A stretch of DNA of 64,000 nucleotides from Actinospineispora spinosispora DSM 44797 (GCF_000429025.1 NZ_KE386834.1:274891-338890); one strand, 5' to 3'; counted from the first letter of the stretch, positions 55,048 through 63,425 are shown. Program-made: numbers and translations. The notes: generated by a model not told the origin, from the sequence alone.

Positions 55048-55551
55048 GTGCAGTTCGGGCGTTACTTTGAAGAGTTCGAGGTCGGCGCGATCTACAAGCA
55101 CTGGCCGGGCAAGACGGTCACCGAGTACGACGACCACCTGTTCTGCCTGCTGACCATGAACCATCACCCGCTGCACCTGGACGCGCATTTCGCGGCGGAG
55201 ACCACCGAGTTCGGCAAGAACGTTGTGGTCGGCAACTACATCTACTCGCTGCTGCTCGGCATGTCGGTGCCGGACGTGTCGGGTAAGGCGATCGCGAACC
55301 TCGAGGTCGAGTCGCTCAAGCACGTCAAGCCGACGTTCCACGGTGACACGATCTACGGCGAGTCCGAGGTGCTGGACAAGACCGAGTCGAAGTCGAAGAA
55401 CGACCGGGGCATCGTGTACGTGGAGACCCGGGGCCACAACCAGGACGGTGTGCTGGTGTGCGTGTACCGGCGCAAGGTGATGGTGCCGAAGCGTTCGTAC
55501 GGCGAGGCGCGCGGCGGCGAGCAGCCGGGCCGTCCCACCCCGGTCAGCTAG
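55048..55551 (+). CDS. MaoC family dehydratase
   Basis: 167 residues from GTG 55048. The hotdog fold has RYFEEFEVGAIYKHWPGKTVTEYDDHLFCLLTMNHHPLHLDAHFAAET, with the hydratase-2 Asp..His active-site arrangement (NHHPLHLD). FGKNVVVGNYIYSLLLGMSVPDVSGKAIANLEVESLKHVKPTFHGDTIY follows. This branch includes mesaconyl-CoA hydratase-like enzymes. With the CoA-ester lyase and acyl-CoA dehydrogenase it could hydrate an enoyl-CoA before lyase cleavage. It converges with the NUDIX gene with a 4-bp overlap. Confidence 0.88.
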   Translation: MQFGRYFEEFEVGAIYKHWPGKTVTEYDDHLFCLLTMNHHPLHLDAHFAAETTEFGKNVVVGNYIYSLLLGMSVPDVSGKAIANLEVESLKHVKPTFHGDTIYGESEVLDKTESKSKNDRGIVYVETRGHNQDGVLVCVYRRKVMVPKRSYGEARGGEQPGRPTPVS

Positions 55552-56015
55552 TCCGGGGTCGCCCCGCGCGGTCGCGATCGCGAACAATCCGGCGACGGAT
55601 CCGCGCGGGGCAGCAGGCGCCATTCGGCCAGCAGCTCGGTCAGACCCTCGACCATCGGCAACGCCGCGTAGTCGTTGGCGGTCACCCACCGGGCTTCCTC
55701 GGCGTCGGTCGCGGCGGTCAGAGCCGAGGGGCCGTCTAGCTCGCACCGGTACTCGGCGATGTCGAACACGTCGCCGTTCGGCGCGGGTCTGCGGACCCGC
55801 GCGAGCAGCTCGACCGGTCGAACCCGCAGGCCGGTCTCTTCGGCCACCTCACGGCGAACCGCCTGGTGATCAGTCTCACCCTGCTCGACCCGGCCGCCCG
55901 GAAACGACCAGCGGCCCTTGCCGGGTTCCTGTCCGCGCTTGATCAACAACAGCCGACCCTCACGATCGTGCACTATCGCGCCCACGCAGGCGACAAGTCG
56001 GCTACTGTCTGTCAC
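55548..56015 (-). CDS. NUDIX hydrolase
   Basis: 155 residues. The Nudix box GRVEQGETDHQAVRREVAEETGL (residues 41-63) is complete (G-x5-E-x7-RE-x2-E-E-x-G). SRLVACVGAIVHDREGRLLLIKRGQEPGKGRWSFPGG leads into it. Such enzymes hydrolyse nucleoside diphosphates linked to another moiety, often as house-cleaning or NADH/ADP-ribose pyrophosphatases. It stands 124 bp from the small membrane protein gene on the other strand. Confidence 0.9.
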   Translation of the reverse strand: MTDSSRLVACVGAIVHDREGRLLLIKRGQEPGKGRWSFPGGRVEQGETDHQAVRREVAEETGLRVRPVELLARVRRPAPNGDVFDIAEYRCELDGPSALTAATDAEEARWVTANDYAALPMVEGLTELLAEWRLLPRADPSPDCSRSRPRGATPD

Positions 56016-56139
56016 AATGGACTCCTGTTAACTCTATTGGCGTATGCCCGCCTGTCGGATTCACAACCATGCCTTGCGTGCTGTAGAACAAGATCCGACA
56101 GGGCTGGGCGGGCGTCGCACTATCGGATGGTGGTTCACG

Positions 56140-56298
56140 GTGAATCTCAAGAAGCTCGTGGGCTTTGTTGTGGTCATCTTCGTGTTGTTCTGGATCATCT
56201 CGAAGCCGGCGCAGGCCGGTAGCTCGGTGAACGGGGTGCTCGGAAACCTGCGTGAAGCCGGCAACTCGGTCACGACCTTCATCACCAGCGTTCTCTAG
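56140..56298 (+). CDS. Small single-helix membrane protein upstream of the PH-domain gene
   Basis: A 52-residue protein from GTG 56140: VNLKKLVGFVVVIFVLFWIISKPAQAG, then SSVNGVLGNLREAGNSVTTFITSVL. A short basic N-terminus, one membrane helix with KPAQA end and an amphipathic tail are a recurrent pattern in actinobacteria directly before PH-domain genes. The function is unknown. It is too short to be scored by most gene finders. The upstream reading frame extension has no support. Confidence 0.65.
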   Translation: MNLKKLVGFVVVIFVLFWIISKPAQAGSSVNGVLGNLREAGNSVTTFITSVL

Positions 56299-56321
56299 GC
56301 CGGGCGGACTGAGCGTCCACC

Positions 56322-56855
56322 ATGCTCGCACCCAGGGAAATCGACGAGTACATTCTGCCGACCGAGCGTCGGGTCATCAGGGTGCGCCAGCACTGGTCGG
56401 TGATGCTCAATCACATGACCCAGACCGCGCTGGTGCTCTTTGTCCTGGTCGCGCTGGACACCTACCTGCCGCCGAGTCTGATCCTCGACAACCTCACCTG
56501 GTACGGCGGCCTCGTCGCCGTACTACGTCTGACGATCTTCATCGCCGAGTGGTGGGTCGAGCGGATCGTGATCACCGACAAGCGAGTGATGCTGTCGAAG
56601 GGCATCCTGACGCACAACATCGGCATGATGCCGCTCGGCAAGGTCACCGACCTCACCTTCGAACGCACGATGACCGGCCGGATGATCGGCTACGGCACGA
56701 TGATCATCGAGTCGGCCGGTCAGATTCAGGCGCTCAACCGGATCGACTACATGCCGCAGCCGGAGGAGATCTACGAGGCGCTCGCCGAGCTCATCTTCGG
56801 TGACAAGAAGCGGACCAGGTCCCACCTGCTGGCGAAGCCGCGTCGCCGGGGATAA
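56322..56855 (+). CDS. PH domain-containing membrane protein (bPH_2)
   Basis: 177 residues with two membrane helices (QTALVLFVLVALDTYLP; WYGGLVAVLRLTIFIAEWW). The bacterial PH-like domain is RIVITDKRVMLSKGILTHNIGMMPLGKVTDLTFERTMTGRMIGYGTMIIESAGQIQALNRIDYMPQPEEIYEAL. Such proteins may sense lipids or assemble membrane complexes. It lies 23 bp after the small membrane protein gene and 8 bp before the PHP gene, so a three-gene unit is likely. Confidence 0.87.
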   Translation: MLAPREIDEYILPTERRVIRVRQHWSVMLNHMTQTALVLFVLVALDTYLPPSLILDNLTWYGGLVAVLRLTIFIAEWWVERIVITDKRVMLSKGILTHNIGMMPLGKVTDLTFERTMTGRMIGYGTMIIESAGQIQALNRIDYMPQPEEIYEALAELIFGDKKRTRSHLLAKPRRRG

Positions 56856-56863
56856 TCGGCTAC

Positions 56864-57721
56864 TTGCGAATCGACCTGCACACTCATTCGGACAGATCCG
56901 ACGGCACGGACGAACCTGCTGAGCTGATGCGTGTCGCGGCCGAGGCAGGCCTCGACGTCGTCGCGCTCACCGATCACGACACGACCGCGGGCTGGGTCGA
57001 AGCGGCCGAGGCACGCCCGGACGGGCTGCGGCTGGTCCGGGGTGCCGAGCTGTCCTGTGAGAGTCCGGACGGGCGTGGCGGCAGGGTGTCGGTGCACATT
57101 CTCGCGTACCTGTTCGACCCGGAGCATCCCGCGCTGCTCACCGAGCAGACGCGGTTGCGCGGCGAACGGCGTGAGCGGTTGACGACGATGGTCGGCCGGA
57201 TGGCCGCCGACGGGTACCCGGTCGACCCGGAGACCTTCATGGCCGGGCTGCCGCCGGAGCTGCCGGCCGGTCGTCCGCACCTGGCGAGGGCGCTCGTCGA
57301 GCAGGGTGTGGTGGACAGCGTGAACGAGGCGTTCGCCAAGCTGCTGAACAACTCCAGCCGCTACTACATCCCCCGTGCGGACACCCCGGTCAGTGTGGCG
57401 CTGGAGATGATCGCCTCGGCGGGCGGTGTGTGCGTGTTCGCGCATCCGTTCGCCCGGCGCCGGGGCCGGATCGTCGAGCCGTCGGTCATCATCGACCTCG
57501 CCGTCGAGGGCCTCGCCGGGGTCGAGGTCGACCACCCCGACCACGCGCCTGAGGACCGGGCCGCCCTGCGGGCCCTGGCCGCCGACCTGAACCTGGTGAC
57601 GACGGGCTCCAGCGACTACCACGGCACGAACAAGACGACGCCGATCGCGGCGGAGACGACGGCCCCCGACATGTTCGACCGCTTGGTTGCGAAGGCAACC
57701 GCAACTCCCGTCCTGGGCTGA
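56864..57721 (+). CDS. PHP-domain phosphoesterase (TrpH/RNase AM-like)
   Basis: 285 residues from TTG 56864. The PHP metal motifs are RIDLHTHSDRSDGT (HxH), DVVALTDHDTTAGW, VCVFAHPFARRRG and LVTTGSSDYHG. In the TrpH (YciV) group such enzymes hydrolyse 3',5'-nucleotide bisphosphates or trim RNA 5' ends. Length is typical (about 280-290). It is followed by a 70-bp palindrome. Confidence 0.9.
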   Translation: MRIDLHTHSDRSDGTDEPAELMRVAAEAGLDVVALTDHDTTAGWVEAAEARPDGLRLVRGAELSCESPDGRGGRVSVHILAYLFDPEHPALLTEQTRLRGERRERLTTMVGRMAADGYPVDPETFMAGLPPELPAGRPHLARALVEQGVVDSVNEAFAKLLNNSSRYYIPRADTPVSVALEMIASAGGVCVFAHPFARRRGRIVEPSVIIDLAVEGLAGVEVDHPDHAPEDRAALRALAADLNLVTTGSSDYHGTNKTTPIAAETTAPDMFDRLVAKATATPVLG

Positions 57722-57742
57722 GCTAGCGCGGTGCACGGGCCC

Positions 57743-57812
57743 ACACCGCGCACCTTGCGTCCACACCGCGCCATGTGCACACCGCGCGGTGTGGACGCAA
57801 GGTGCGCGGTGT
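57743..57812. repeat. 70-bp palindrome, left copy
   Basis: 29-bp arms beginning ACACCGCGCACCTTGCGTCC pair perfectly around a 12-base CATGTGCACACC centre. The 70 bp recur identically at 58838-58907. It lies between the PHP stop and the stop of the opposing AbiEi-like gene, which begins at the last base. Confidence 0.85.
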
Positions 57813-58768
57813 CATGGGCGGCGACGGGCCCGGGCCCGGGCGCGGTGCCAGCCGGCGGCGATCTCGGCGAAGTTGTCCAGGTCTGTCCAGGTCCAGCGCA
57901 CCACCTCCCACGACTCCGCTCTGATCGCATCCTCCCGTCGCTTCTCTTCGAAGACCGCGTCGCCCGCCGACTGGCCCGGACGGAGCAGCCTGCCGTATTT
58001 TGTCCGGCCATCGAACTCACCGATGATTCCGTCCTCCGGCCACATGAAGTCGGTGCGGCCGACGAGCCGGCCGTGACGATCGCGGATCTCCCGCTGCAGC
58101 TCTGGGCGCGGCAGACCAGCGAGAGCGATCTTGATCCGGCTGAGTGACTCGCCCACACTCTCTGCGCCGCCGTCGGCGAAACCCGCGACGCGCCGCGCCT
58201 GGGGGAGCCCTTGCCGTCGTACCAGGTGCCCCAGCAGATCGGTCAGTTCCTCGTGGCCGACGCGGCCGGTCGCCAACGCCGAGTCAGCGATGACGACGGC
58301 CTGCTCGAACGACACGGTCCGTGCCAGGTCGATCACCGTCCTCGCAACCGAGGTGGTCGGCACTCCATTGACCAGCATGACGTCTGGCCCGTCGAGACGT
58401 GCCGTGTGCAGGTGCAGTGAGCGAGACCTCCTGCCGTGCTCGCGCCGGTCCTTGGTGACGTGCACCCGATCGAGCGGGACCGTCCAGGTCGCCAGTCCGT
58501 GCAGCACCGCGGCTGAGACGTGACTGACGACCGCGCCAGGGCCCAGCTCCCGCATCGCGCTCCGCACCACCAGCCGGTGGCGGGCATCGGGGCTGTCGGG
58601 AAGCACACCGCCGAAGTAGGTACCCCGCCGAACCGGCGACAGCTCACTGGCCCCGAGCAGGCGGCGAACGTCGTAGTAGGAGTAGCCGTTCGCGCGTAGT
58701 GCGCTCATCGAGTACAGATGATCGGTCACCAGGACAGCCTGGCTCGTCGGGCCGAGGCCCGAGCCCAT
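57812..58768 (-). CDS. AbiEi-type/DUF559-like protein
   Basis: About 318 residues. The N-terminal winged-helix pattern (LVTDHLYSMSALRANGYSYYDVRRLLGASELSPVRRGTYFGG) matches type IV toxin-antitoxin AbiEi-family antitoxins. VVSHVSAAVLHGLATWTVPLDRVHVTKDRR is typical of the same group. The C-terminal part (GRTDFMWPEDGIIGEFDGRTKYG; EEKRREDAIRAESWEVVRWTWTDLDN) is a DUF559/Vsr-like nuclease fold with the D..E..K spacing. No AbiEii-type toxin gene is adjacent. The ATG at 58768 is used; a TTG at 58789 is possible. Identical 70-bp palindromes flank it on both sides. Confidence 0.8.
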   Translation of the reverse strand: MGSGLGPTSQAVLVTDHLYSMSALRANGYSYYDVRRLLGASELSPVRRGTYFGGVLPDSPDARHRLVVRSAMRELGPGAVVSHVSAAVLHGLATWTVPLDRVHVTKDRREHGRRSRSLHLHTARLDGPDVMLVNGVPTTSVARTVIDLARTVSFEQAVVIADSALATGRVGHEELTDLLGHLVRRQGLPQARRVAGFADGGAESVGESLSRIKIALAGLPRPELQREIRDRHGRLVGRTDFMWPEDGIIGEFDGRTKYGRLLRPGQSAGDAVFEEKRREDAIRAESWEVVRWTWTDLDNFAEIAAGWHRARARARRRP

Positions 58769-58837
58769 CGCGGCCGCACCTGTGGACAACCCGCCTCAGG
58801 GGACGCCCAGTTCCGCCCGATGTGGACAACTGGACGC

Positions 58838-58907
58838 ACACCGCGCACCTTGCGTCCACACCGCGCCATGTGCACACCGCGCGGTGTGGACGCAAGGTGC
58901 GCGGTGT
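58838..58907. repeat. 70-bp palindrome, right copy
   Basis: It is identical, base for base, to 57743-57812 and in the same orientation. The two copies enclose the AbiEi/DUF559-like gene in a 1.16-kb unit. Further degenerate GTGCGCGGTGTG repeats continue to about 58975. Confidence 0.85.
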
Positions 58908-59019
58908 GGCAGCGAGCTGCGCTGTGTGGCGGCTGGGCGCGCGGTGTGGCGGTGGGGTGCACGGTGTCGGGGCGGGTGCCGTCCTGGGGTTGTCGGGGGT
59001 GGGGGCTACCGTTGGTGGA

Positions 59020-59853
59020 GTGGATGGGCAGTTGAGCCTCGAGGGGATGCCTCGCAGGCTGTTCAAGGTCACTCCGTCGCGGCTGTCCACCTGGATGGAC
59101 TGCCCGCGCCGGTATCGGATGACCTATCTCGATCGGCCCGCTCCACCTCGGGGTGGAGCGTGGGCGCACAGCACGCTCGGTGCGGTCGTGCACAACGCGT
59201 TGCGCGCGCTGTTCGACCTGCCGCCCGCGTCGCGTACCCCGGAGCAGGCCGCGCGGCTGGTCGACAAGCACTGGTCGGGCGAGGGTTTCCGGGACGACGA
59301 GCAGATGGCGCTGCACCGGGAGCGGGCGCGAGGCTGGGTGTCCGACTACGTGACGCACACCGACGTGAGTGATGACCCGGTGGGGCTGGAGCGCTGGGTC
59401 TCCACGCCGACCGGGCGGATCGTCGCCGAAGGGCGGGTCGACCGGATCGACGAGCGCGACGGCGAGCTGGTGATCATCGACTACAAGACCGGCAGGCACG
59501 CGTTGAGCGTCGACGACGCGCGTTCCTCCCAGGCGCTCGCGCTGTACGCGTTGGCCGCCAGACGCACCCTGCGCCGCCCGTGCCGCCGGGTCGAGCTGCA
59601 CCACCTGCCGACCGGGGAGATCGCCGCCTGGGAGCACAGTGAGGCCTCGCTGCAACGGCATCTGACGCGCATGGAGGAGGCCGCGGACGACGCGGCTCTC
59701 GCCACCGACACGCTGGCCGCCGGGGGAGACCCGGAACAGCTGTTCCCCCCGGTCCCTTCCGGTCGTTGTTCCTACTGCGACTTCCGCCGAAGCTGTGCCG
59801 AGGGGCGGGACGCCGCACCGGAGAAGCAGCCGTGGGCGCTCCTCACCCCGTGA
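59020..59853 (+). CDS. RecB family PD-(D/E)XK nuclease with Fe-S cluster
   Basis: About 277 residues from GTG 59020; the ATG at 59047 is an alternative. TPSRLSTWMDCPRRYRMTYLDRP holds the first cluster Cys. The nuclease core is RIVAEGRVDRIDERDGELVIIDYKTGRHALSVDD (GRxD..EIxDYKT form). GRCSYCDFRRSCAEG closes the cluster (C-x2-C-x5-C), giving a Cas4/AddB-like four-Cys staple. It is a stand-alone 5'-3' nuclease-like protein with no cas genes nearby. It is coupled by GTGA overlap to a small membrane protein. Confidence 0.88.
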   Translation: MDGQLSLEGMPRRLFKVTPSRLSTWMDCPRRYRMTYLDRPAPPRGGAWAHSTLGAVVHNALRALFDLPPASRTPEQAARLVDKHWSGEGFRDDEQMALHRERARGWVSDYVTHTDVSDDPVGLERWVSTPTGRIVAEGRVDRIDERDGELVIIDYKTGRHALSVDDARSSQALALYALAARRTLRRPCRRVELHHLPTGEIAAWEHSEASLQRHLTRMEEAADDAALATDTLAAGGDPEQLFPPVPSGRCSYCDFRRSCAEGRDAAPEKQPWALLTP

Positions 59854-60125
59854 CCCCGAGGGTCCTGCTGCGCGGGCTCGCCGGGGCACTCACCGCCGGC
59901 CTGGCCGTGCTGCTGGTCGTGCTGATCGGTTCCTGGGTGGCAGGCGTCGCCGCCGGCACCCGAGGGCCCGGTGGGCTGATGCTCGGTGGGCACGTCGCCG
60001 CCGTGTGCGCCGCGGTGGTGCTGCAGCGGGTCGCCGACCGGCGCGGTGACGGCGTCGGAGCGGCCGCCGCTGTGGGCGTGCTCGCCGTGACGGCCGTGGT
60101 GGTCATCGTGTTCTGGTGGAGCTGA
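59850..60125 (+). CDS. Small three-helix membrane protein
   Basis: 91 residues from GTG 59850, which overlaps the previous stop (GTGA). Hydrophobic stretches are LLRGLAGALTAGLAVLLVVLIGSWVAGVAAG, LMLGGHVAAVCAAVVLQRVA and GAAAAVGVLAVTAVVVIVFWW. No family was recognised. It converges with the propeller gene at 17 bp. Co-translation with the RecB-type nuclease may be functional or chance. Confidence 0.65.
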   Translation: MTPRVLLRGLAGALTAGLAVLLVVLIGSWVAGVAAGTRGPGGLMLGGHVAAVCAAVVLQRVADRRGDGVGAAAAVGVLAVTAVVVIVFWWS

Positions 60126-60142
60126 CCCACCCCTAGACGGGT

Positions 60143-61366
60143 CTAGTGCAGGGCCACCAGCGTGGGGCCGCGTTGCTCAAGGAGGATCGGGCCCAGCGCG
60201 GCTGTACTCACCGGACCCTGGTAGGCGCCCCGGTCGACCGGGATGGCGCGCACGACCGCGCCGGTGGCCGGGTTCACGACCAGCTGCGCGTTCGGGACCG
60301 GGATGAGCGGCGTGCCCGCCATGACCGTGCCGGGGCCCAGCGCGCCGGGCAGGGTCCACAGGGGATGCAGGTCGGTCGAGTCCAGGGCGATCGTGCTCGA
60401 ACCGGTCCACCACAGCACCGCGCCGGGAACGGAGAACGTCGGGACGACCTCGCCGGGCGGGTCGCCGGCCAGGTCCTCGGGCGGCAGGGCCAACGGGTAG
60501 ACGGCGGTCTCGGCTCCGCCCGCTCCCCGAATGCTGAGCCGGGGCGGGTTCGGCATCAGGATCGCCTCGCGGGCGCCGGAGTCGCTGCTGGTCACGGCGA
60601 CCACGCGGGTGCCGGCCGACTGCAGGACGGTACTGAACTCCTGGACCGGCTTCTCGGACTCGTCACCGTCCGGGTGCAGCACGGTGAGCCGGTCGCCGGG
60701 CTCCTTCGGGCATCGCTCGACGACCGCGACCCGGCCACTCGTGACCGCGACGGAGGTGTGACGGCATTGGGGCCTCGGCTGGGTGTCCGGCTGGAGATCG
60801 GCACGCAGCGCGCCGTACTCCTGGGTCTTGACCAGGTCGGAGCGCCACGTCTCCAGGTGGTCCGACCCGGTCGCGGTGACCAGATAGCCGTCGTCGAGCA
60901 ACCGGGTGTCCGGCCGGACGTCGGAGTTGCGCTGCGGACCCCTGGCGCCGGTGTCCGGCTGCAGCGCGGTGACCTCGCTGCAGTACTCACCGTTGCGAAA
61001 CACGGCCAAGGCCATGTTCCACGCCGACCCGACCGTGCACAGCGGCAGATCCCGCCGGTAGCTCCAGCGCTCGGCACCGGTCAGCGGGTCCCGGCCGATC
61101 ACCGACTCCCCGTCACCGGTCACCACGGCGGGACCGACCGCGACCGGGCCGCTCGTCGCCGCGCTGGGTGCCCGCCACGCCTCGGTGAGCGCGGCGGGCA
61201 CCGCCGGCGGATCGGCGGGCGCCTGGAGCGGCGGAACAGCGGTGATCGACGTCGTGTGTGAGACAGGGGCGAGCAGCGCGATCAGACCCGCGCCGAGCAA
61301 CACCACCGCCACCAGCACGGCGGCCGCCACCAGGTCACCCCGGCGGCGGCGCTCCGCACGGAGCAC
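60143..61366 (-). CDS. PQQ-like beta-propeller protein with one N-terminal membrane helix
   Basis: 407 residues. One membrane helix (LVAAAVLVAVVLLGAGLIALLAPV) follows a basic start. The extracytoplasmic part has repeated propeller blades (GPAVVTGDGESVIGRDPLTGAERWSYRRDLPLCTVGSAW; TVMAGTPLIPVPNAQLVVNPATGAVVRAIPVDRG). Cysteines at TVGSAW-preceding LC and NGEYCSEV may form a disulphide. It corresponds to Rv3212-type proteins that neighbour rhlE in mycobacteria. It is 21 bp after the helicase gene in the same direction. The function is unknown. Confidence 0.8.
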   Translation of the reverse strand: MLRAERRRRGDLVAAAVLVAVVLLGAGLIALLAPVSHTTSITAVPPLQAPADPPAVPAALTEAWRAPSAATSGPVAVGPAVVTGDGESVIGRDPLTGAERWSYRRDLPLCTVGSAWNMALAVFRNGEYCSEVTALQPDTGARGPQRNSDVRPDTRLLDDGYLVTATGSDHLETWRSDLVKTQEYGALRADLQPDTQPRPQCRHTSVAVTSGRVAVVERCPKEPGDRLTVLHPDGDESEKPVQEFSTVLQSAGTRVVAVTSSDSGAREAILMPNPPRLSIRGAGGAETAVYPLALPPEDLAGDPPGEVVPTFSVPGAVLWWTGSSTIALDSTDLHPLWTLPGALGPGTVMAGTPLIPVPNAQLVVNPATGAVVRAIPVDRGAYQGPVSTAALGPILLEQRGPTLVALH

Positions 61367-61387
61367 TGCGCAACAGTTCCTTTCGGG

Positions 61388-63124
61388 TCAGCTGGCTGCC
61401 GCGTCGGGAGCCGACTCGGACGACCCGCCGCCGCGACGGCGACGGCGCGGACGCCTGGTGCGGCCGGCGGTGGCCAGCTCCGGGACGTCGTTCTCGGCTC
61501 CCTGAACGTTCTCGACGACCTCGCTGCCCTCACCGCTGGACACGGTGGTCTCGGCGGAGTCCTCGCCCGCGATCGTCACGCCGGCGCGACGACGCCTGCG
61601 CTGACGCGGCGGGCGCGGCTTGCGGGGTGTCTCGTCGCTGTTGGCGCTCGACTCGGACCGCTGGCTACGGTCGACCGCGCTGTCACCGTCGTGGCGACCC
61701 GAGGTGCGCTTGGCGCCCCGGCCACGGCTGCGATCGCGCGAACCGCGCCTGCCCCGAGGACCGTCGTCCTCGATGCGTTCCGCGTCGAGACCCTCCCTGG
61801 TGCGCTGCGAACGGGGCAGCCGCCCGGTCGCGTCGGTCGGGATGCCCAGCTCGGCGAACAGGTGCTCGGACGTCGAGTAGGTCTCCACCGGCTCGTCGAT
61901 ACCGAGGGACAGCTCGTCGCTGATGAGCTTCCAGCGCGGGCACTCGTCCCAGTCGACCAGTGTGACCGCGACGCCCTCACGCCCGGCCCGACCGGTGCGG
62001 CCGATCCGGTGGATGTAGGTCTTGGAGTCGTCGGGGCACTGGTAGTTGACCACGTGCGTGACGCCGGTGACGTCGATGCCCCTGGCGGCCACGTCGGTGG
62101 CGACCAGCACGTCGACCTTCTCCGAGCGGAACGCGCGCAGCGCCTGCTCACGGGCACCCTGCCCGAGGTCGCCGTGGACGGCGGCGACCGCGAAGCCGCG
62201 CTCCTCCAGATCGTCGGCGACCCGCTGCGCGGTGCGCTTGGTCCGCGTGAAGATCATCGTGAGGCCGCGGTCGGAGGCCTGCAGCGCCTTGGCGAGCAGC
62301 TCGACCTTGTCCAGCGCGTGCGCCCGGTAGACCAGCTGCCGGGTGCGCTCGTGGATCGCGCTCGCGTCCGACTCCTCGGCGCGGATGTGCGTCGGCTGGG
62401 TCAGGAACGTGCGGGACAGCGTGATGATCGGGCCCGGCATGGTCGCCGAGAACAACATCGTCTGACGCTGTTCGGGCAGCATCCGCAGGATGCGCTCGAC
62501 GTCGGGGAGGAACCCGAGGTCCAGCATCTCGTCGGCCTCGTCCAGCACGAGGGCCCCGATCCGGCCGAGCACGAGGTGACGCTGCTCGGCGAGGTCCAGC
62601 AGGCGGCCGGGGGTACCGACCACGATGTCCACACCGCGCTGCAGCTCGGCGACCTGCGGCTCGTACGGACGGCCGCCGTAGATCGCGGTGATCCGGGCGC
62701 CGAGGTGGCGGCCGGCGTCGGCGAGGTCGCGGGCGACCTGCACACACAGCTCGCGCGTCGGGACGACAACCAGCGCCTGCGGCACGTCACGGTCACCCGT
62801 CGACGGGTTCAGCCGCTGCAGCAGCGGGACGCCGAAGCCGAGGGTCTTGCCGGTACCGGTGCGGGCCTGTCCGATGACGTCCTCGCCGGCGAGCGCCAGC
62901 GGCAGGGTCAGTTCCTGGATGGCGAAGGTACGTTCGATGCCGACTTCGTTCAACGCTCGGACGATCTCCGGGCGCACGCCCAGCTCGGCGAACGTGGGGG
63001 CGTCCGGCTTCACCGGGGCGGTCGCCTGCAACGGCTCGGCGTCCGCCAACCCCTCTGCCGCGTCGGCCGCGGCGCTGATGGAATTATGCTCGATGGGCTC
63101 GTCTGTCGTGGTCTTGTCGGTCAG
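61388..63124 (-). CDS. DEAD-box RNA helicase RhlE-like
   Basis: About 578 residues. The Q motif (FAELGVRPEIVRALNEVGIERTFAIQ), Walker A ARTGTGKT (87-94), PTRELCVQVA, GTPGRLLDLAE, VLDEADEML, FSATMPGP, TMIFTRTKRTAQRVADDLEE, ATDVAARGIDVTGV and HRIGRTGRAGR are all present. The Arg/Gly-rich basic tail (RRGSRDRSRGRGAKR; RKPRPPRQRRRRR) binds RNA. It remodels RNA, for example in cold or ribosome assembly. No in-frame ATG precedes the core. GGAGAGAGG is 8 bp before a CTG at 63124 (LTDKTTTDEP). A TTG at 63184 and an ATT at 63130 are alternatives. Confidence 0.9.
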   Translation of the reverse strand: MTDKTTTDEPIEHNSISAAADAAEGLADAEPLQATAPVKPDAPTFAELGVRPEIVRALNEVGIERTFAIQELTLPLALAGEDVIGQARTGTGKTLGFGVPLLQRLNPSTGDRDVPQALVVVPTRELCVQVARDLADAGRHLGARITAIYGGRPYEPQVAELQRGVDIVVGTPGRLLDLAEQRHLVLGRIGALVLDEADEMLDLGFLPDVERILRMLPEQRQTMLFSATMPGPIITLSRTFLTQPTHIRAEESDASAIHERTRQLVYRAHALDKVELLAKALQASDRGLTMIFTRTKRTAQRVADDLEERGFAVAAVHGDLGQGAREQALRAFRSEKVDVLVATDVAARGIDVTGVTHVVNYQCPDDSKTYIHRIGRTGRAGREGVAVTLVDWDECPRWKLISDELSLGIDEPVETYSTSEHLFAELGIPTDATGRLPRSQRTREGLDAERIEDDGPRGRRGSRDRSRGRGAKRTSGRHDGDSAVDRSQRSESSANSDETPRKPRPPRQRRRRRAGVTIAGEDSAETTVSSGEGSEVVENVQGAENDVPELATAGRTRRPRRRRRGGGSSESAPDAAAS

Positions 63125-63184
63125 GGCAATCGCCTCTCTCCGGCGCGCGGAACCCGGGCTATCTCGTCGACCGCCGCCGCACAA

Positions 63185-63425
63185 CTGCTAGAACTTCCAG
63201 TGCGGGCCGGGCGGGAGAGACGGCGAGGCGCTGCACGCGCACATGTCGTCGCGGGCCCGGACTGTCCGGAGCTCAAGGGCCCTGTATGGCGGCCCTGAGT
63301 CGGAATTTCGAGCTTCCGCCGTTACGCGCGCCGAGTGTCAGCGCCGCGTTGGCCCACATCATAGCGTGTGTCAATCGGTTTGGGACAGTGACGCTCCGCT
63401 CGCGTGGTGGCCTAAGGTCTCTTTC
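63185..63425. promoter_or_regulatory. Divergent promoter region helicase/ferritin-like gene
   Basis: This 241-bp non-coding stretch separates the helicase (minus) from the ferritin-like gene (plus). It must hold both promoters. I see no clear operator, repeat or hairpin. Confidence 0.35.

Noticed and set aside
59020..59853. Cas4 of a CRISPR system
   Set aside because: The Fe-S nuclease fold is shared, but there are no cas1/cas2 genes or arrays; RecB-family is the safer call.
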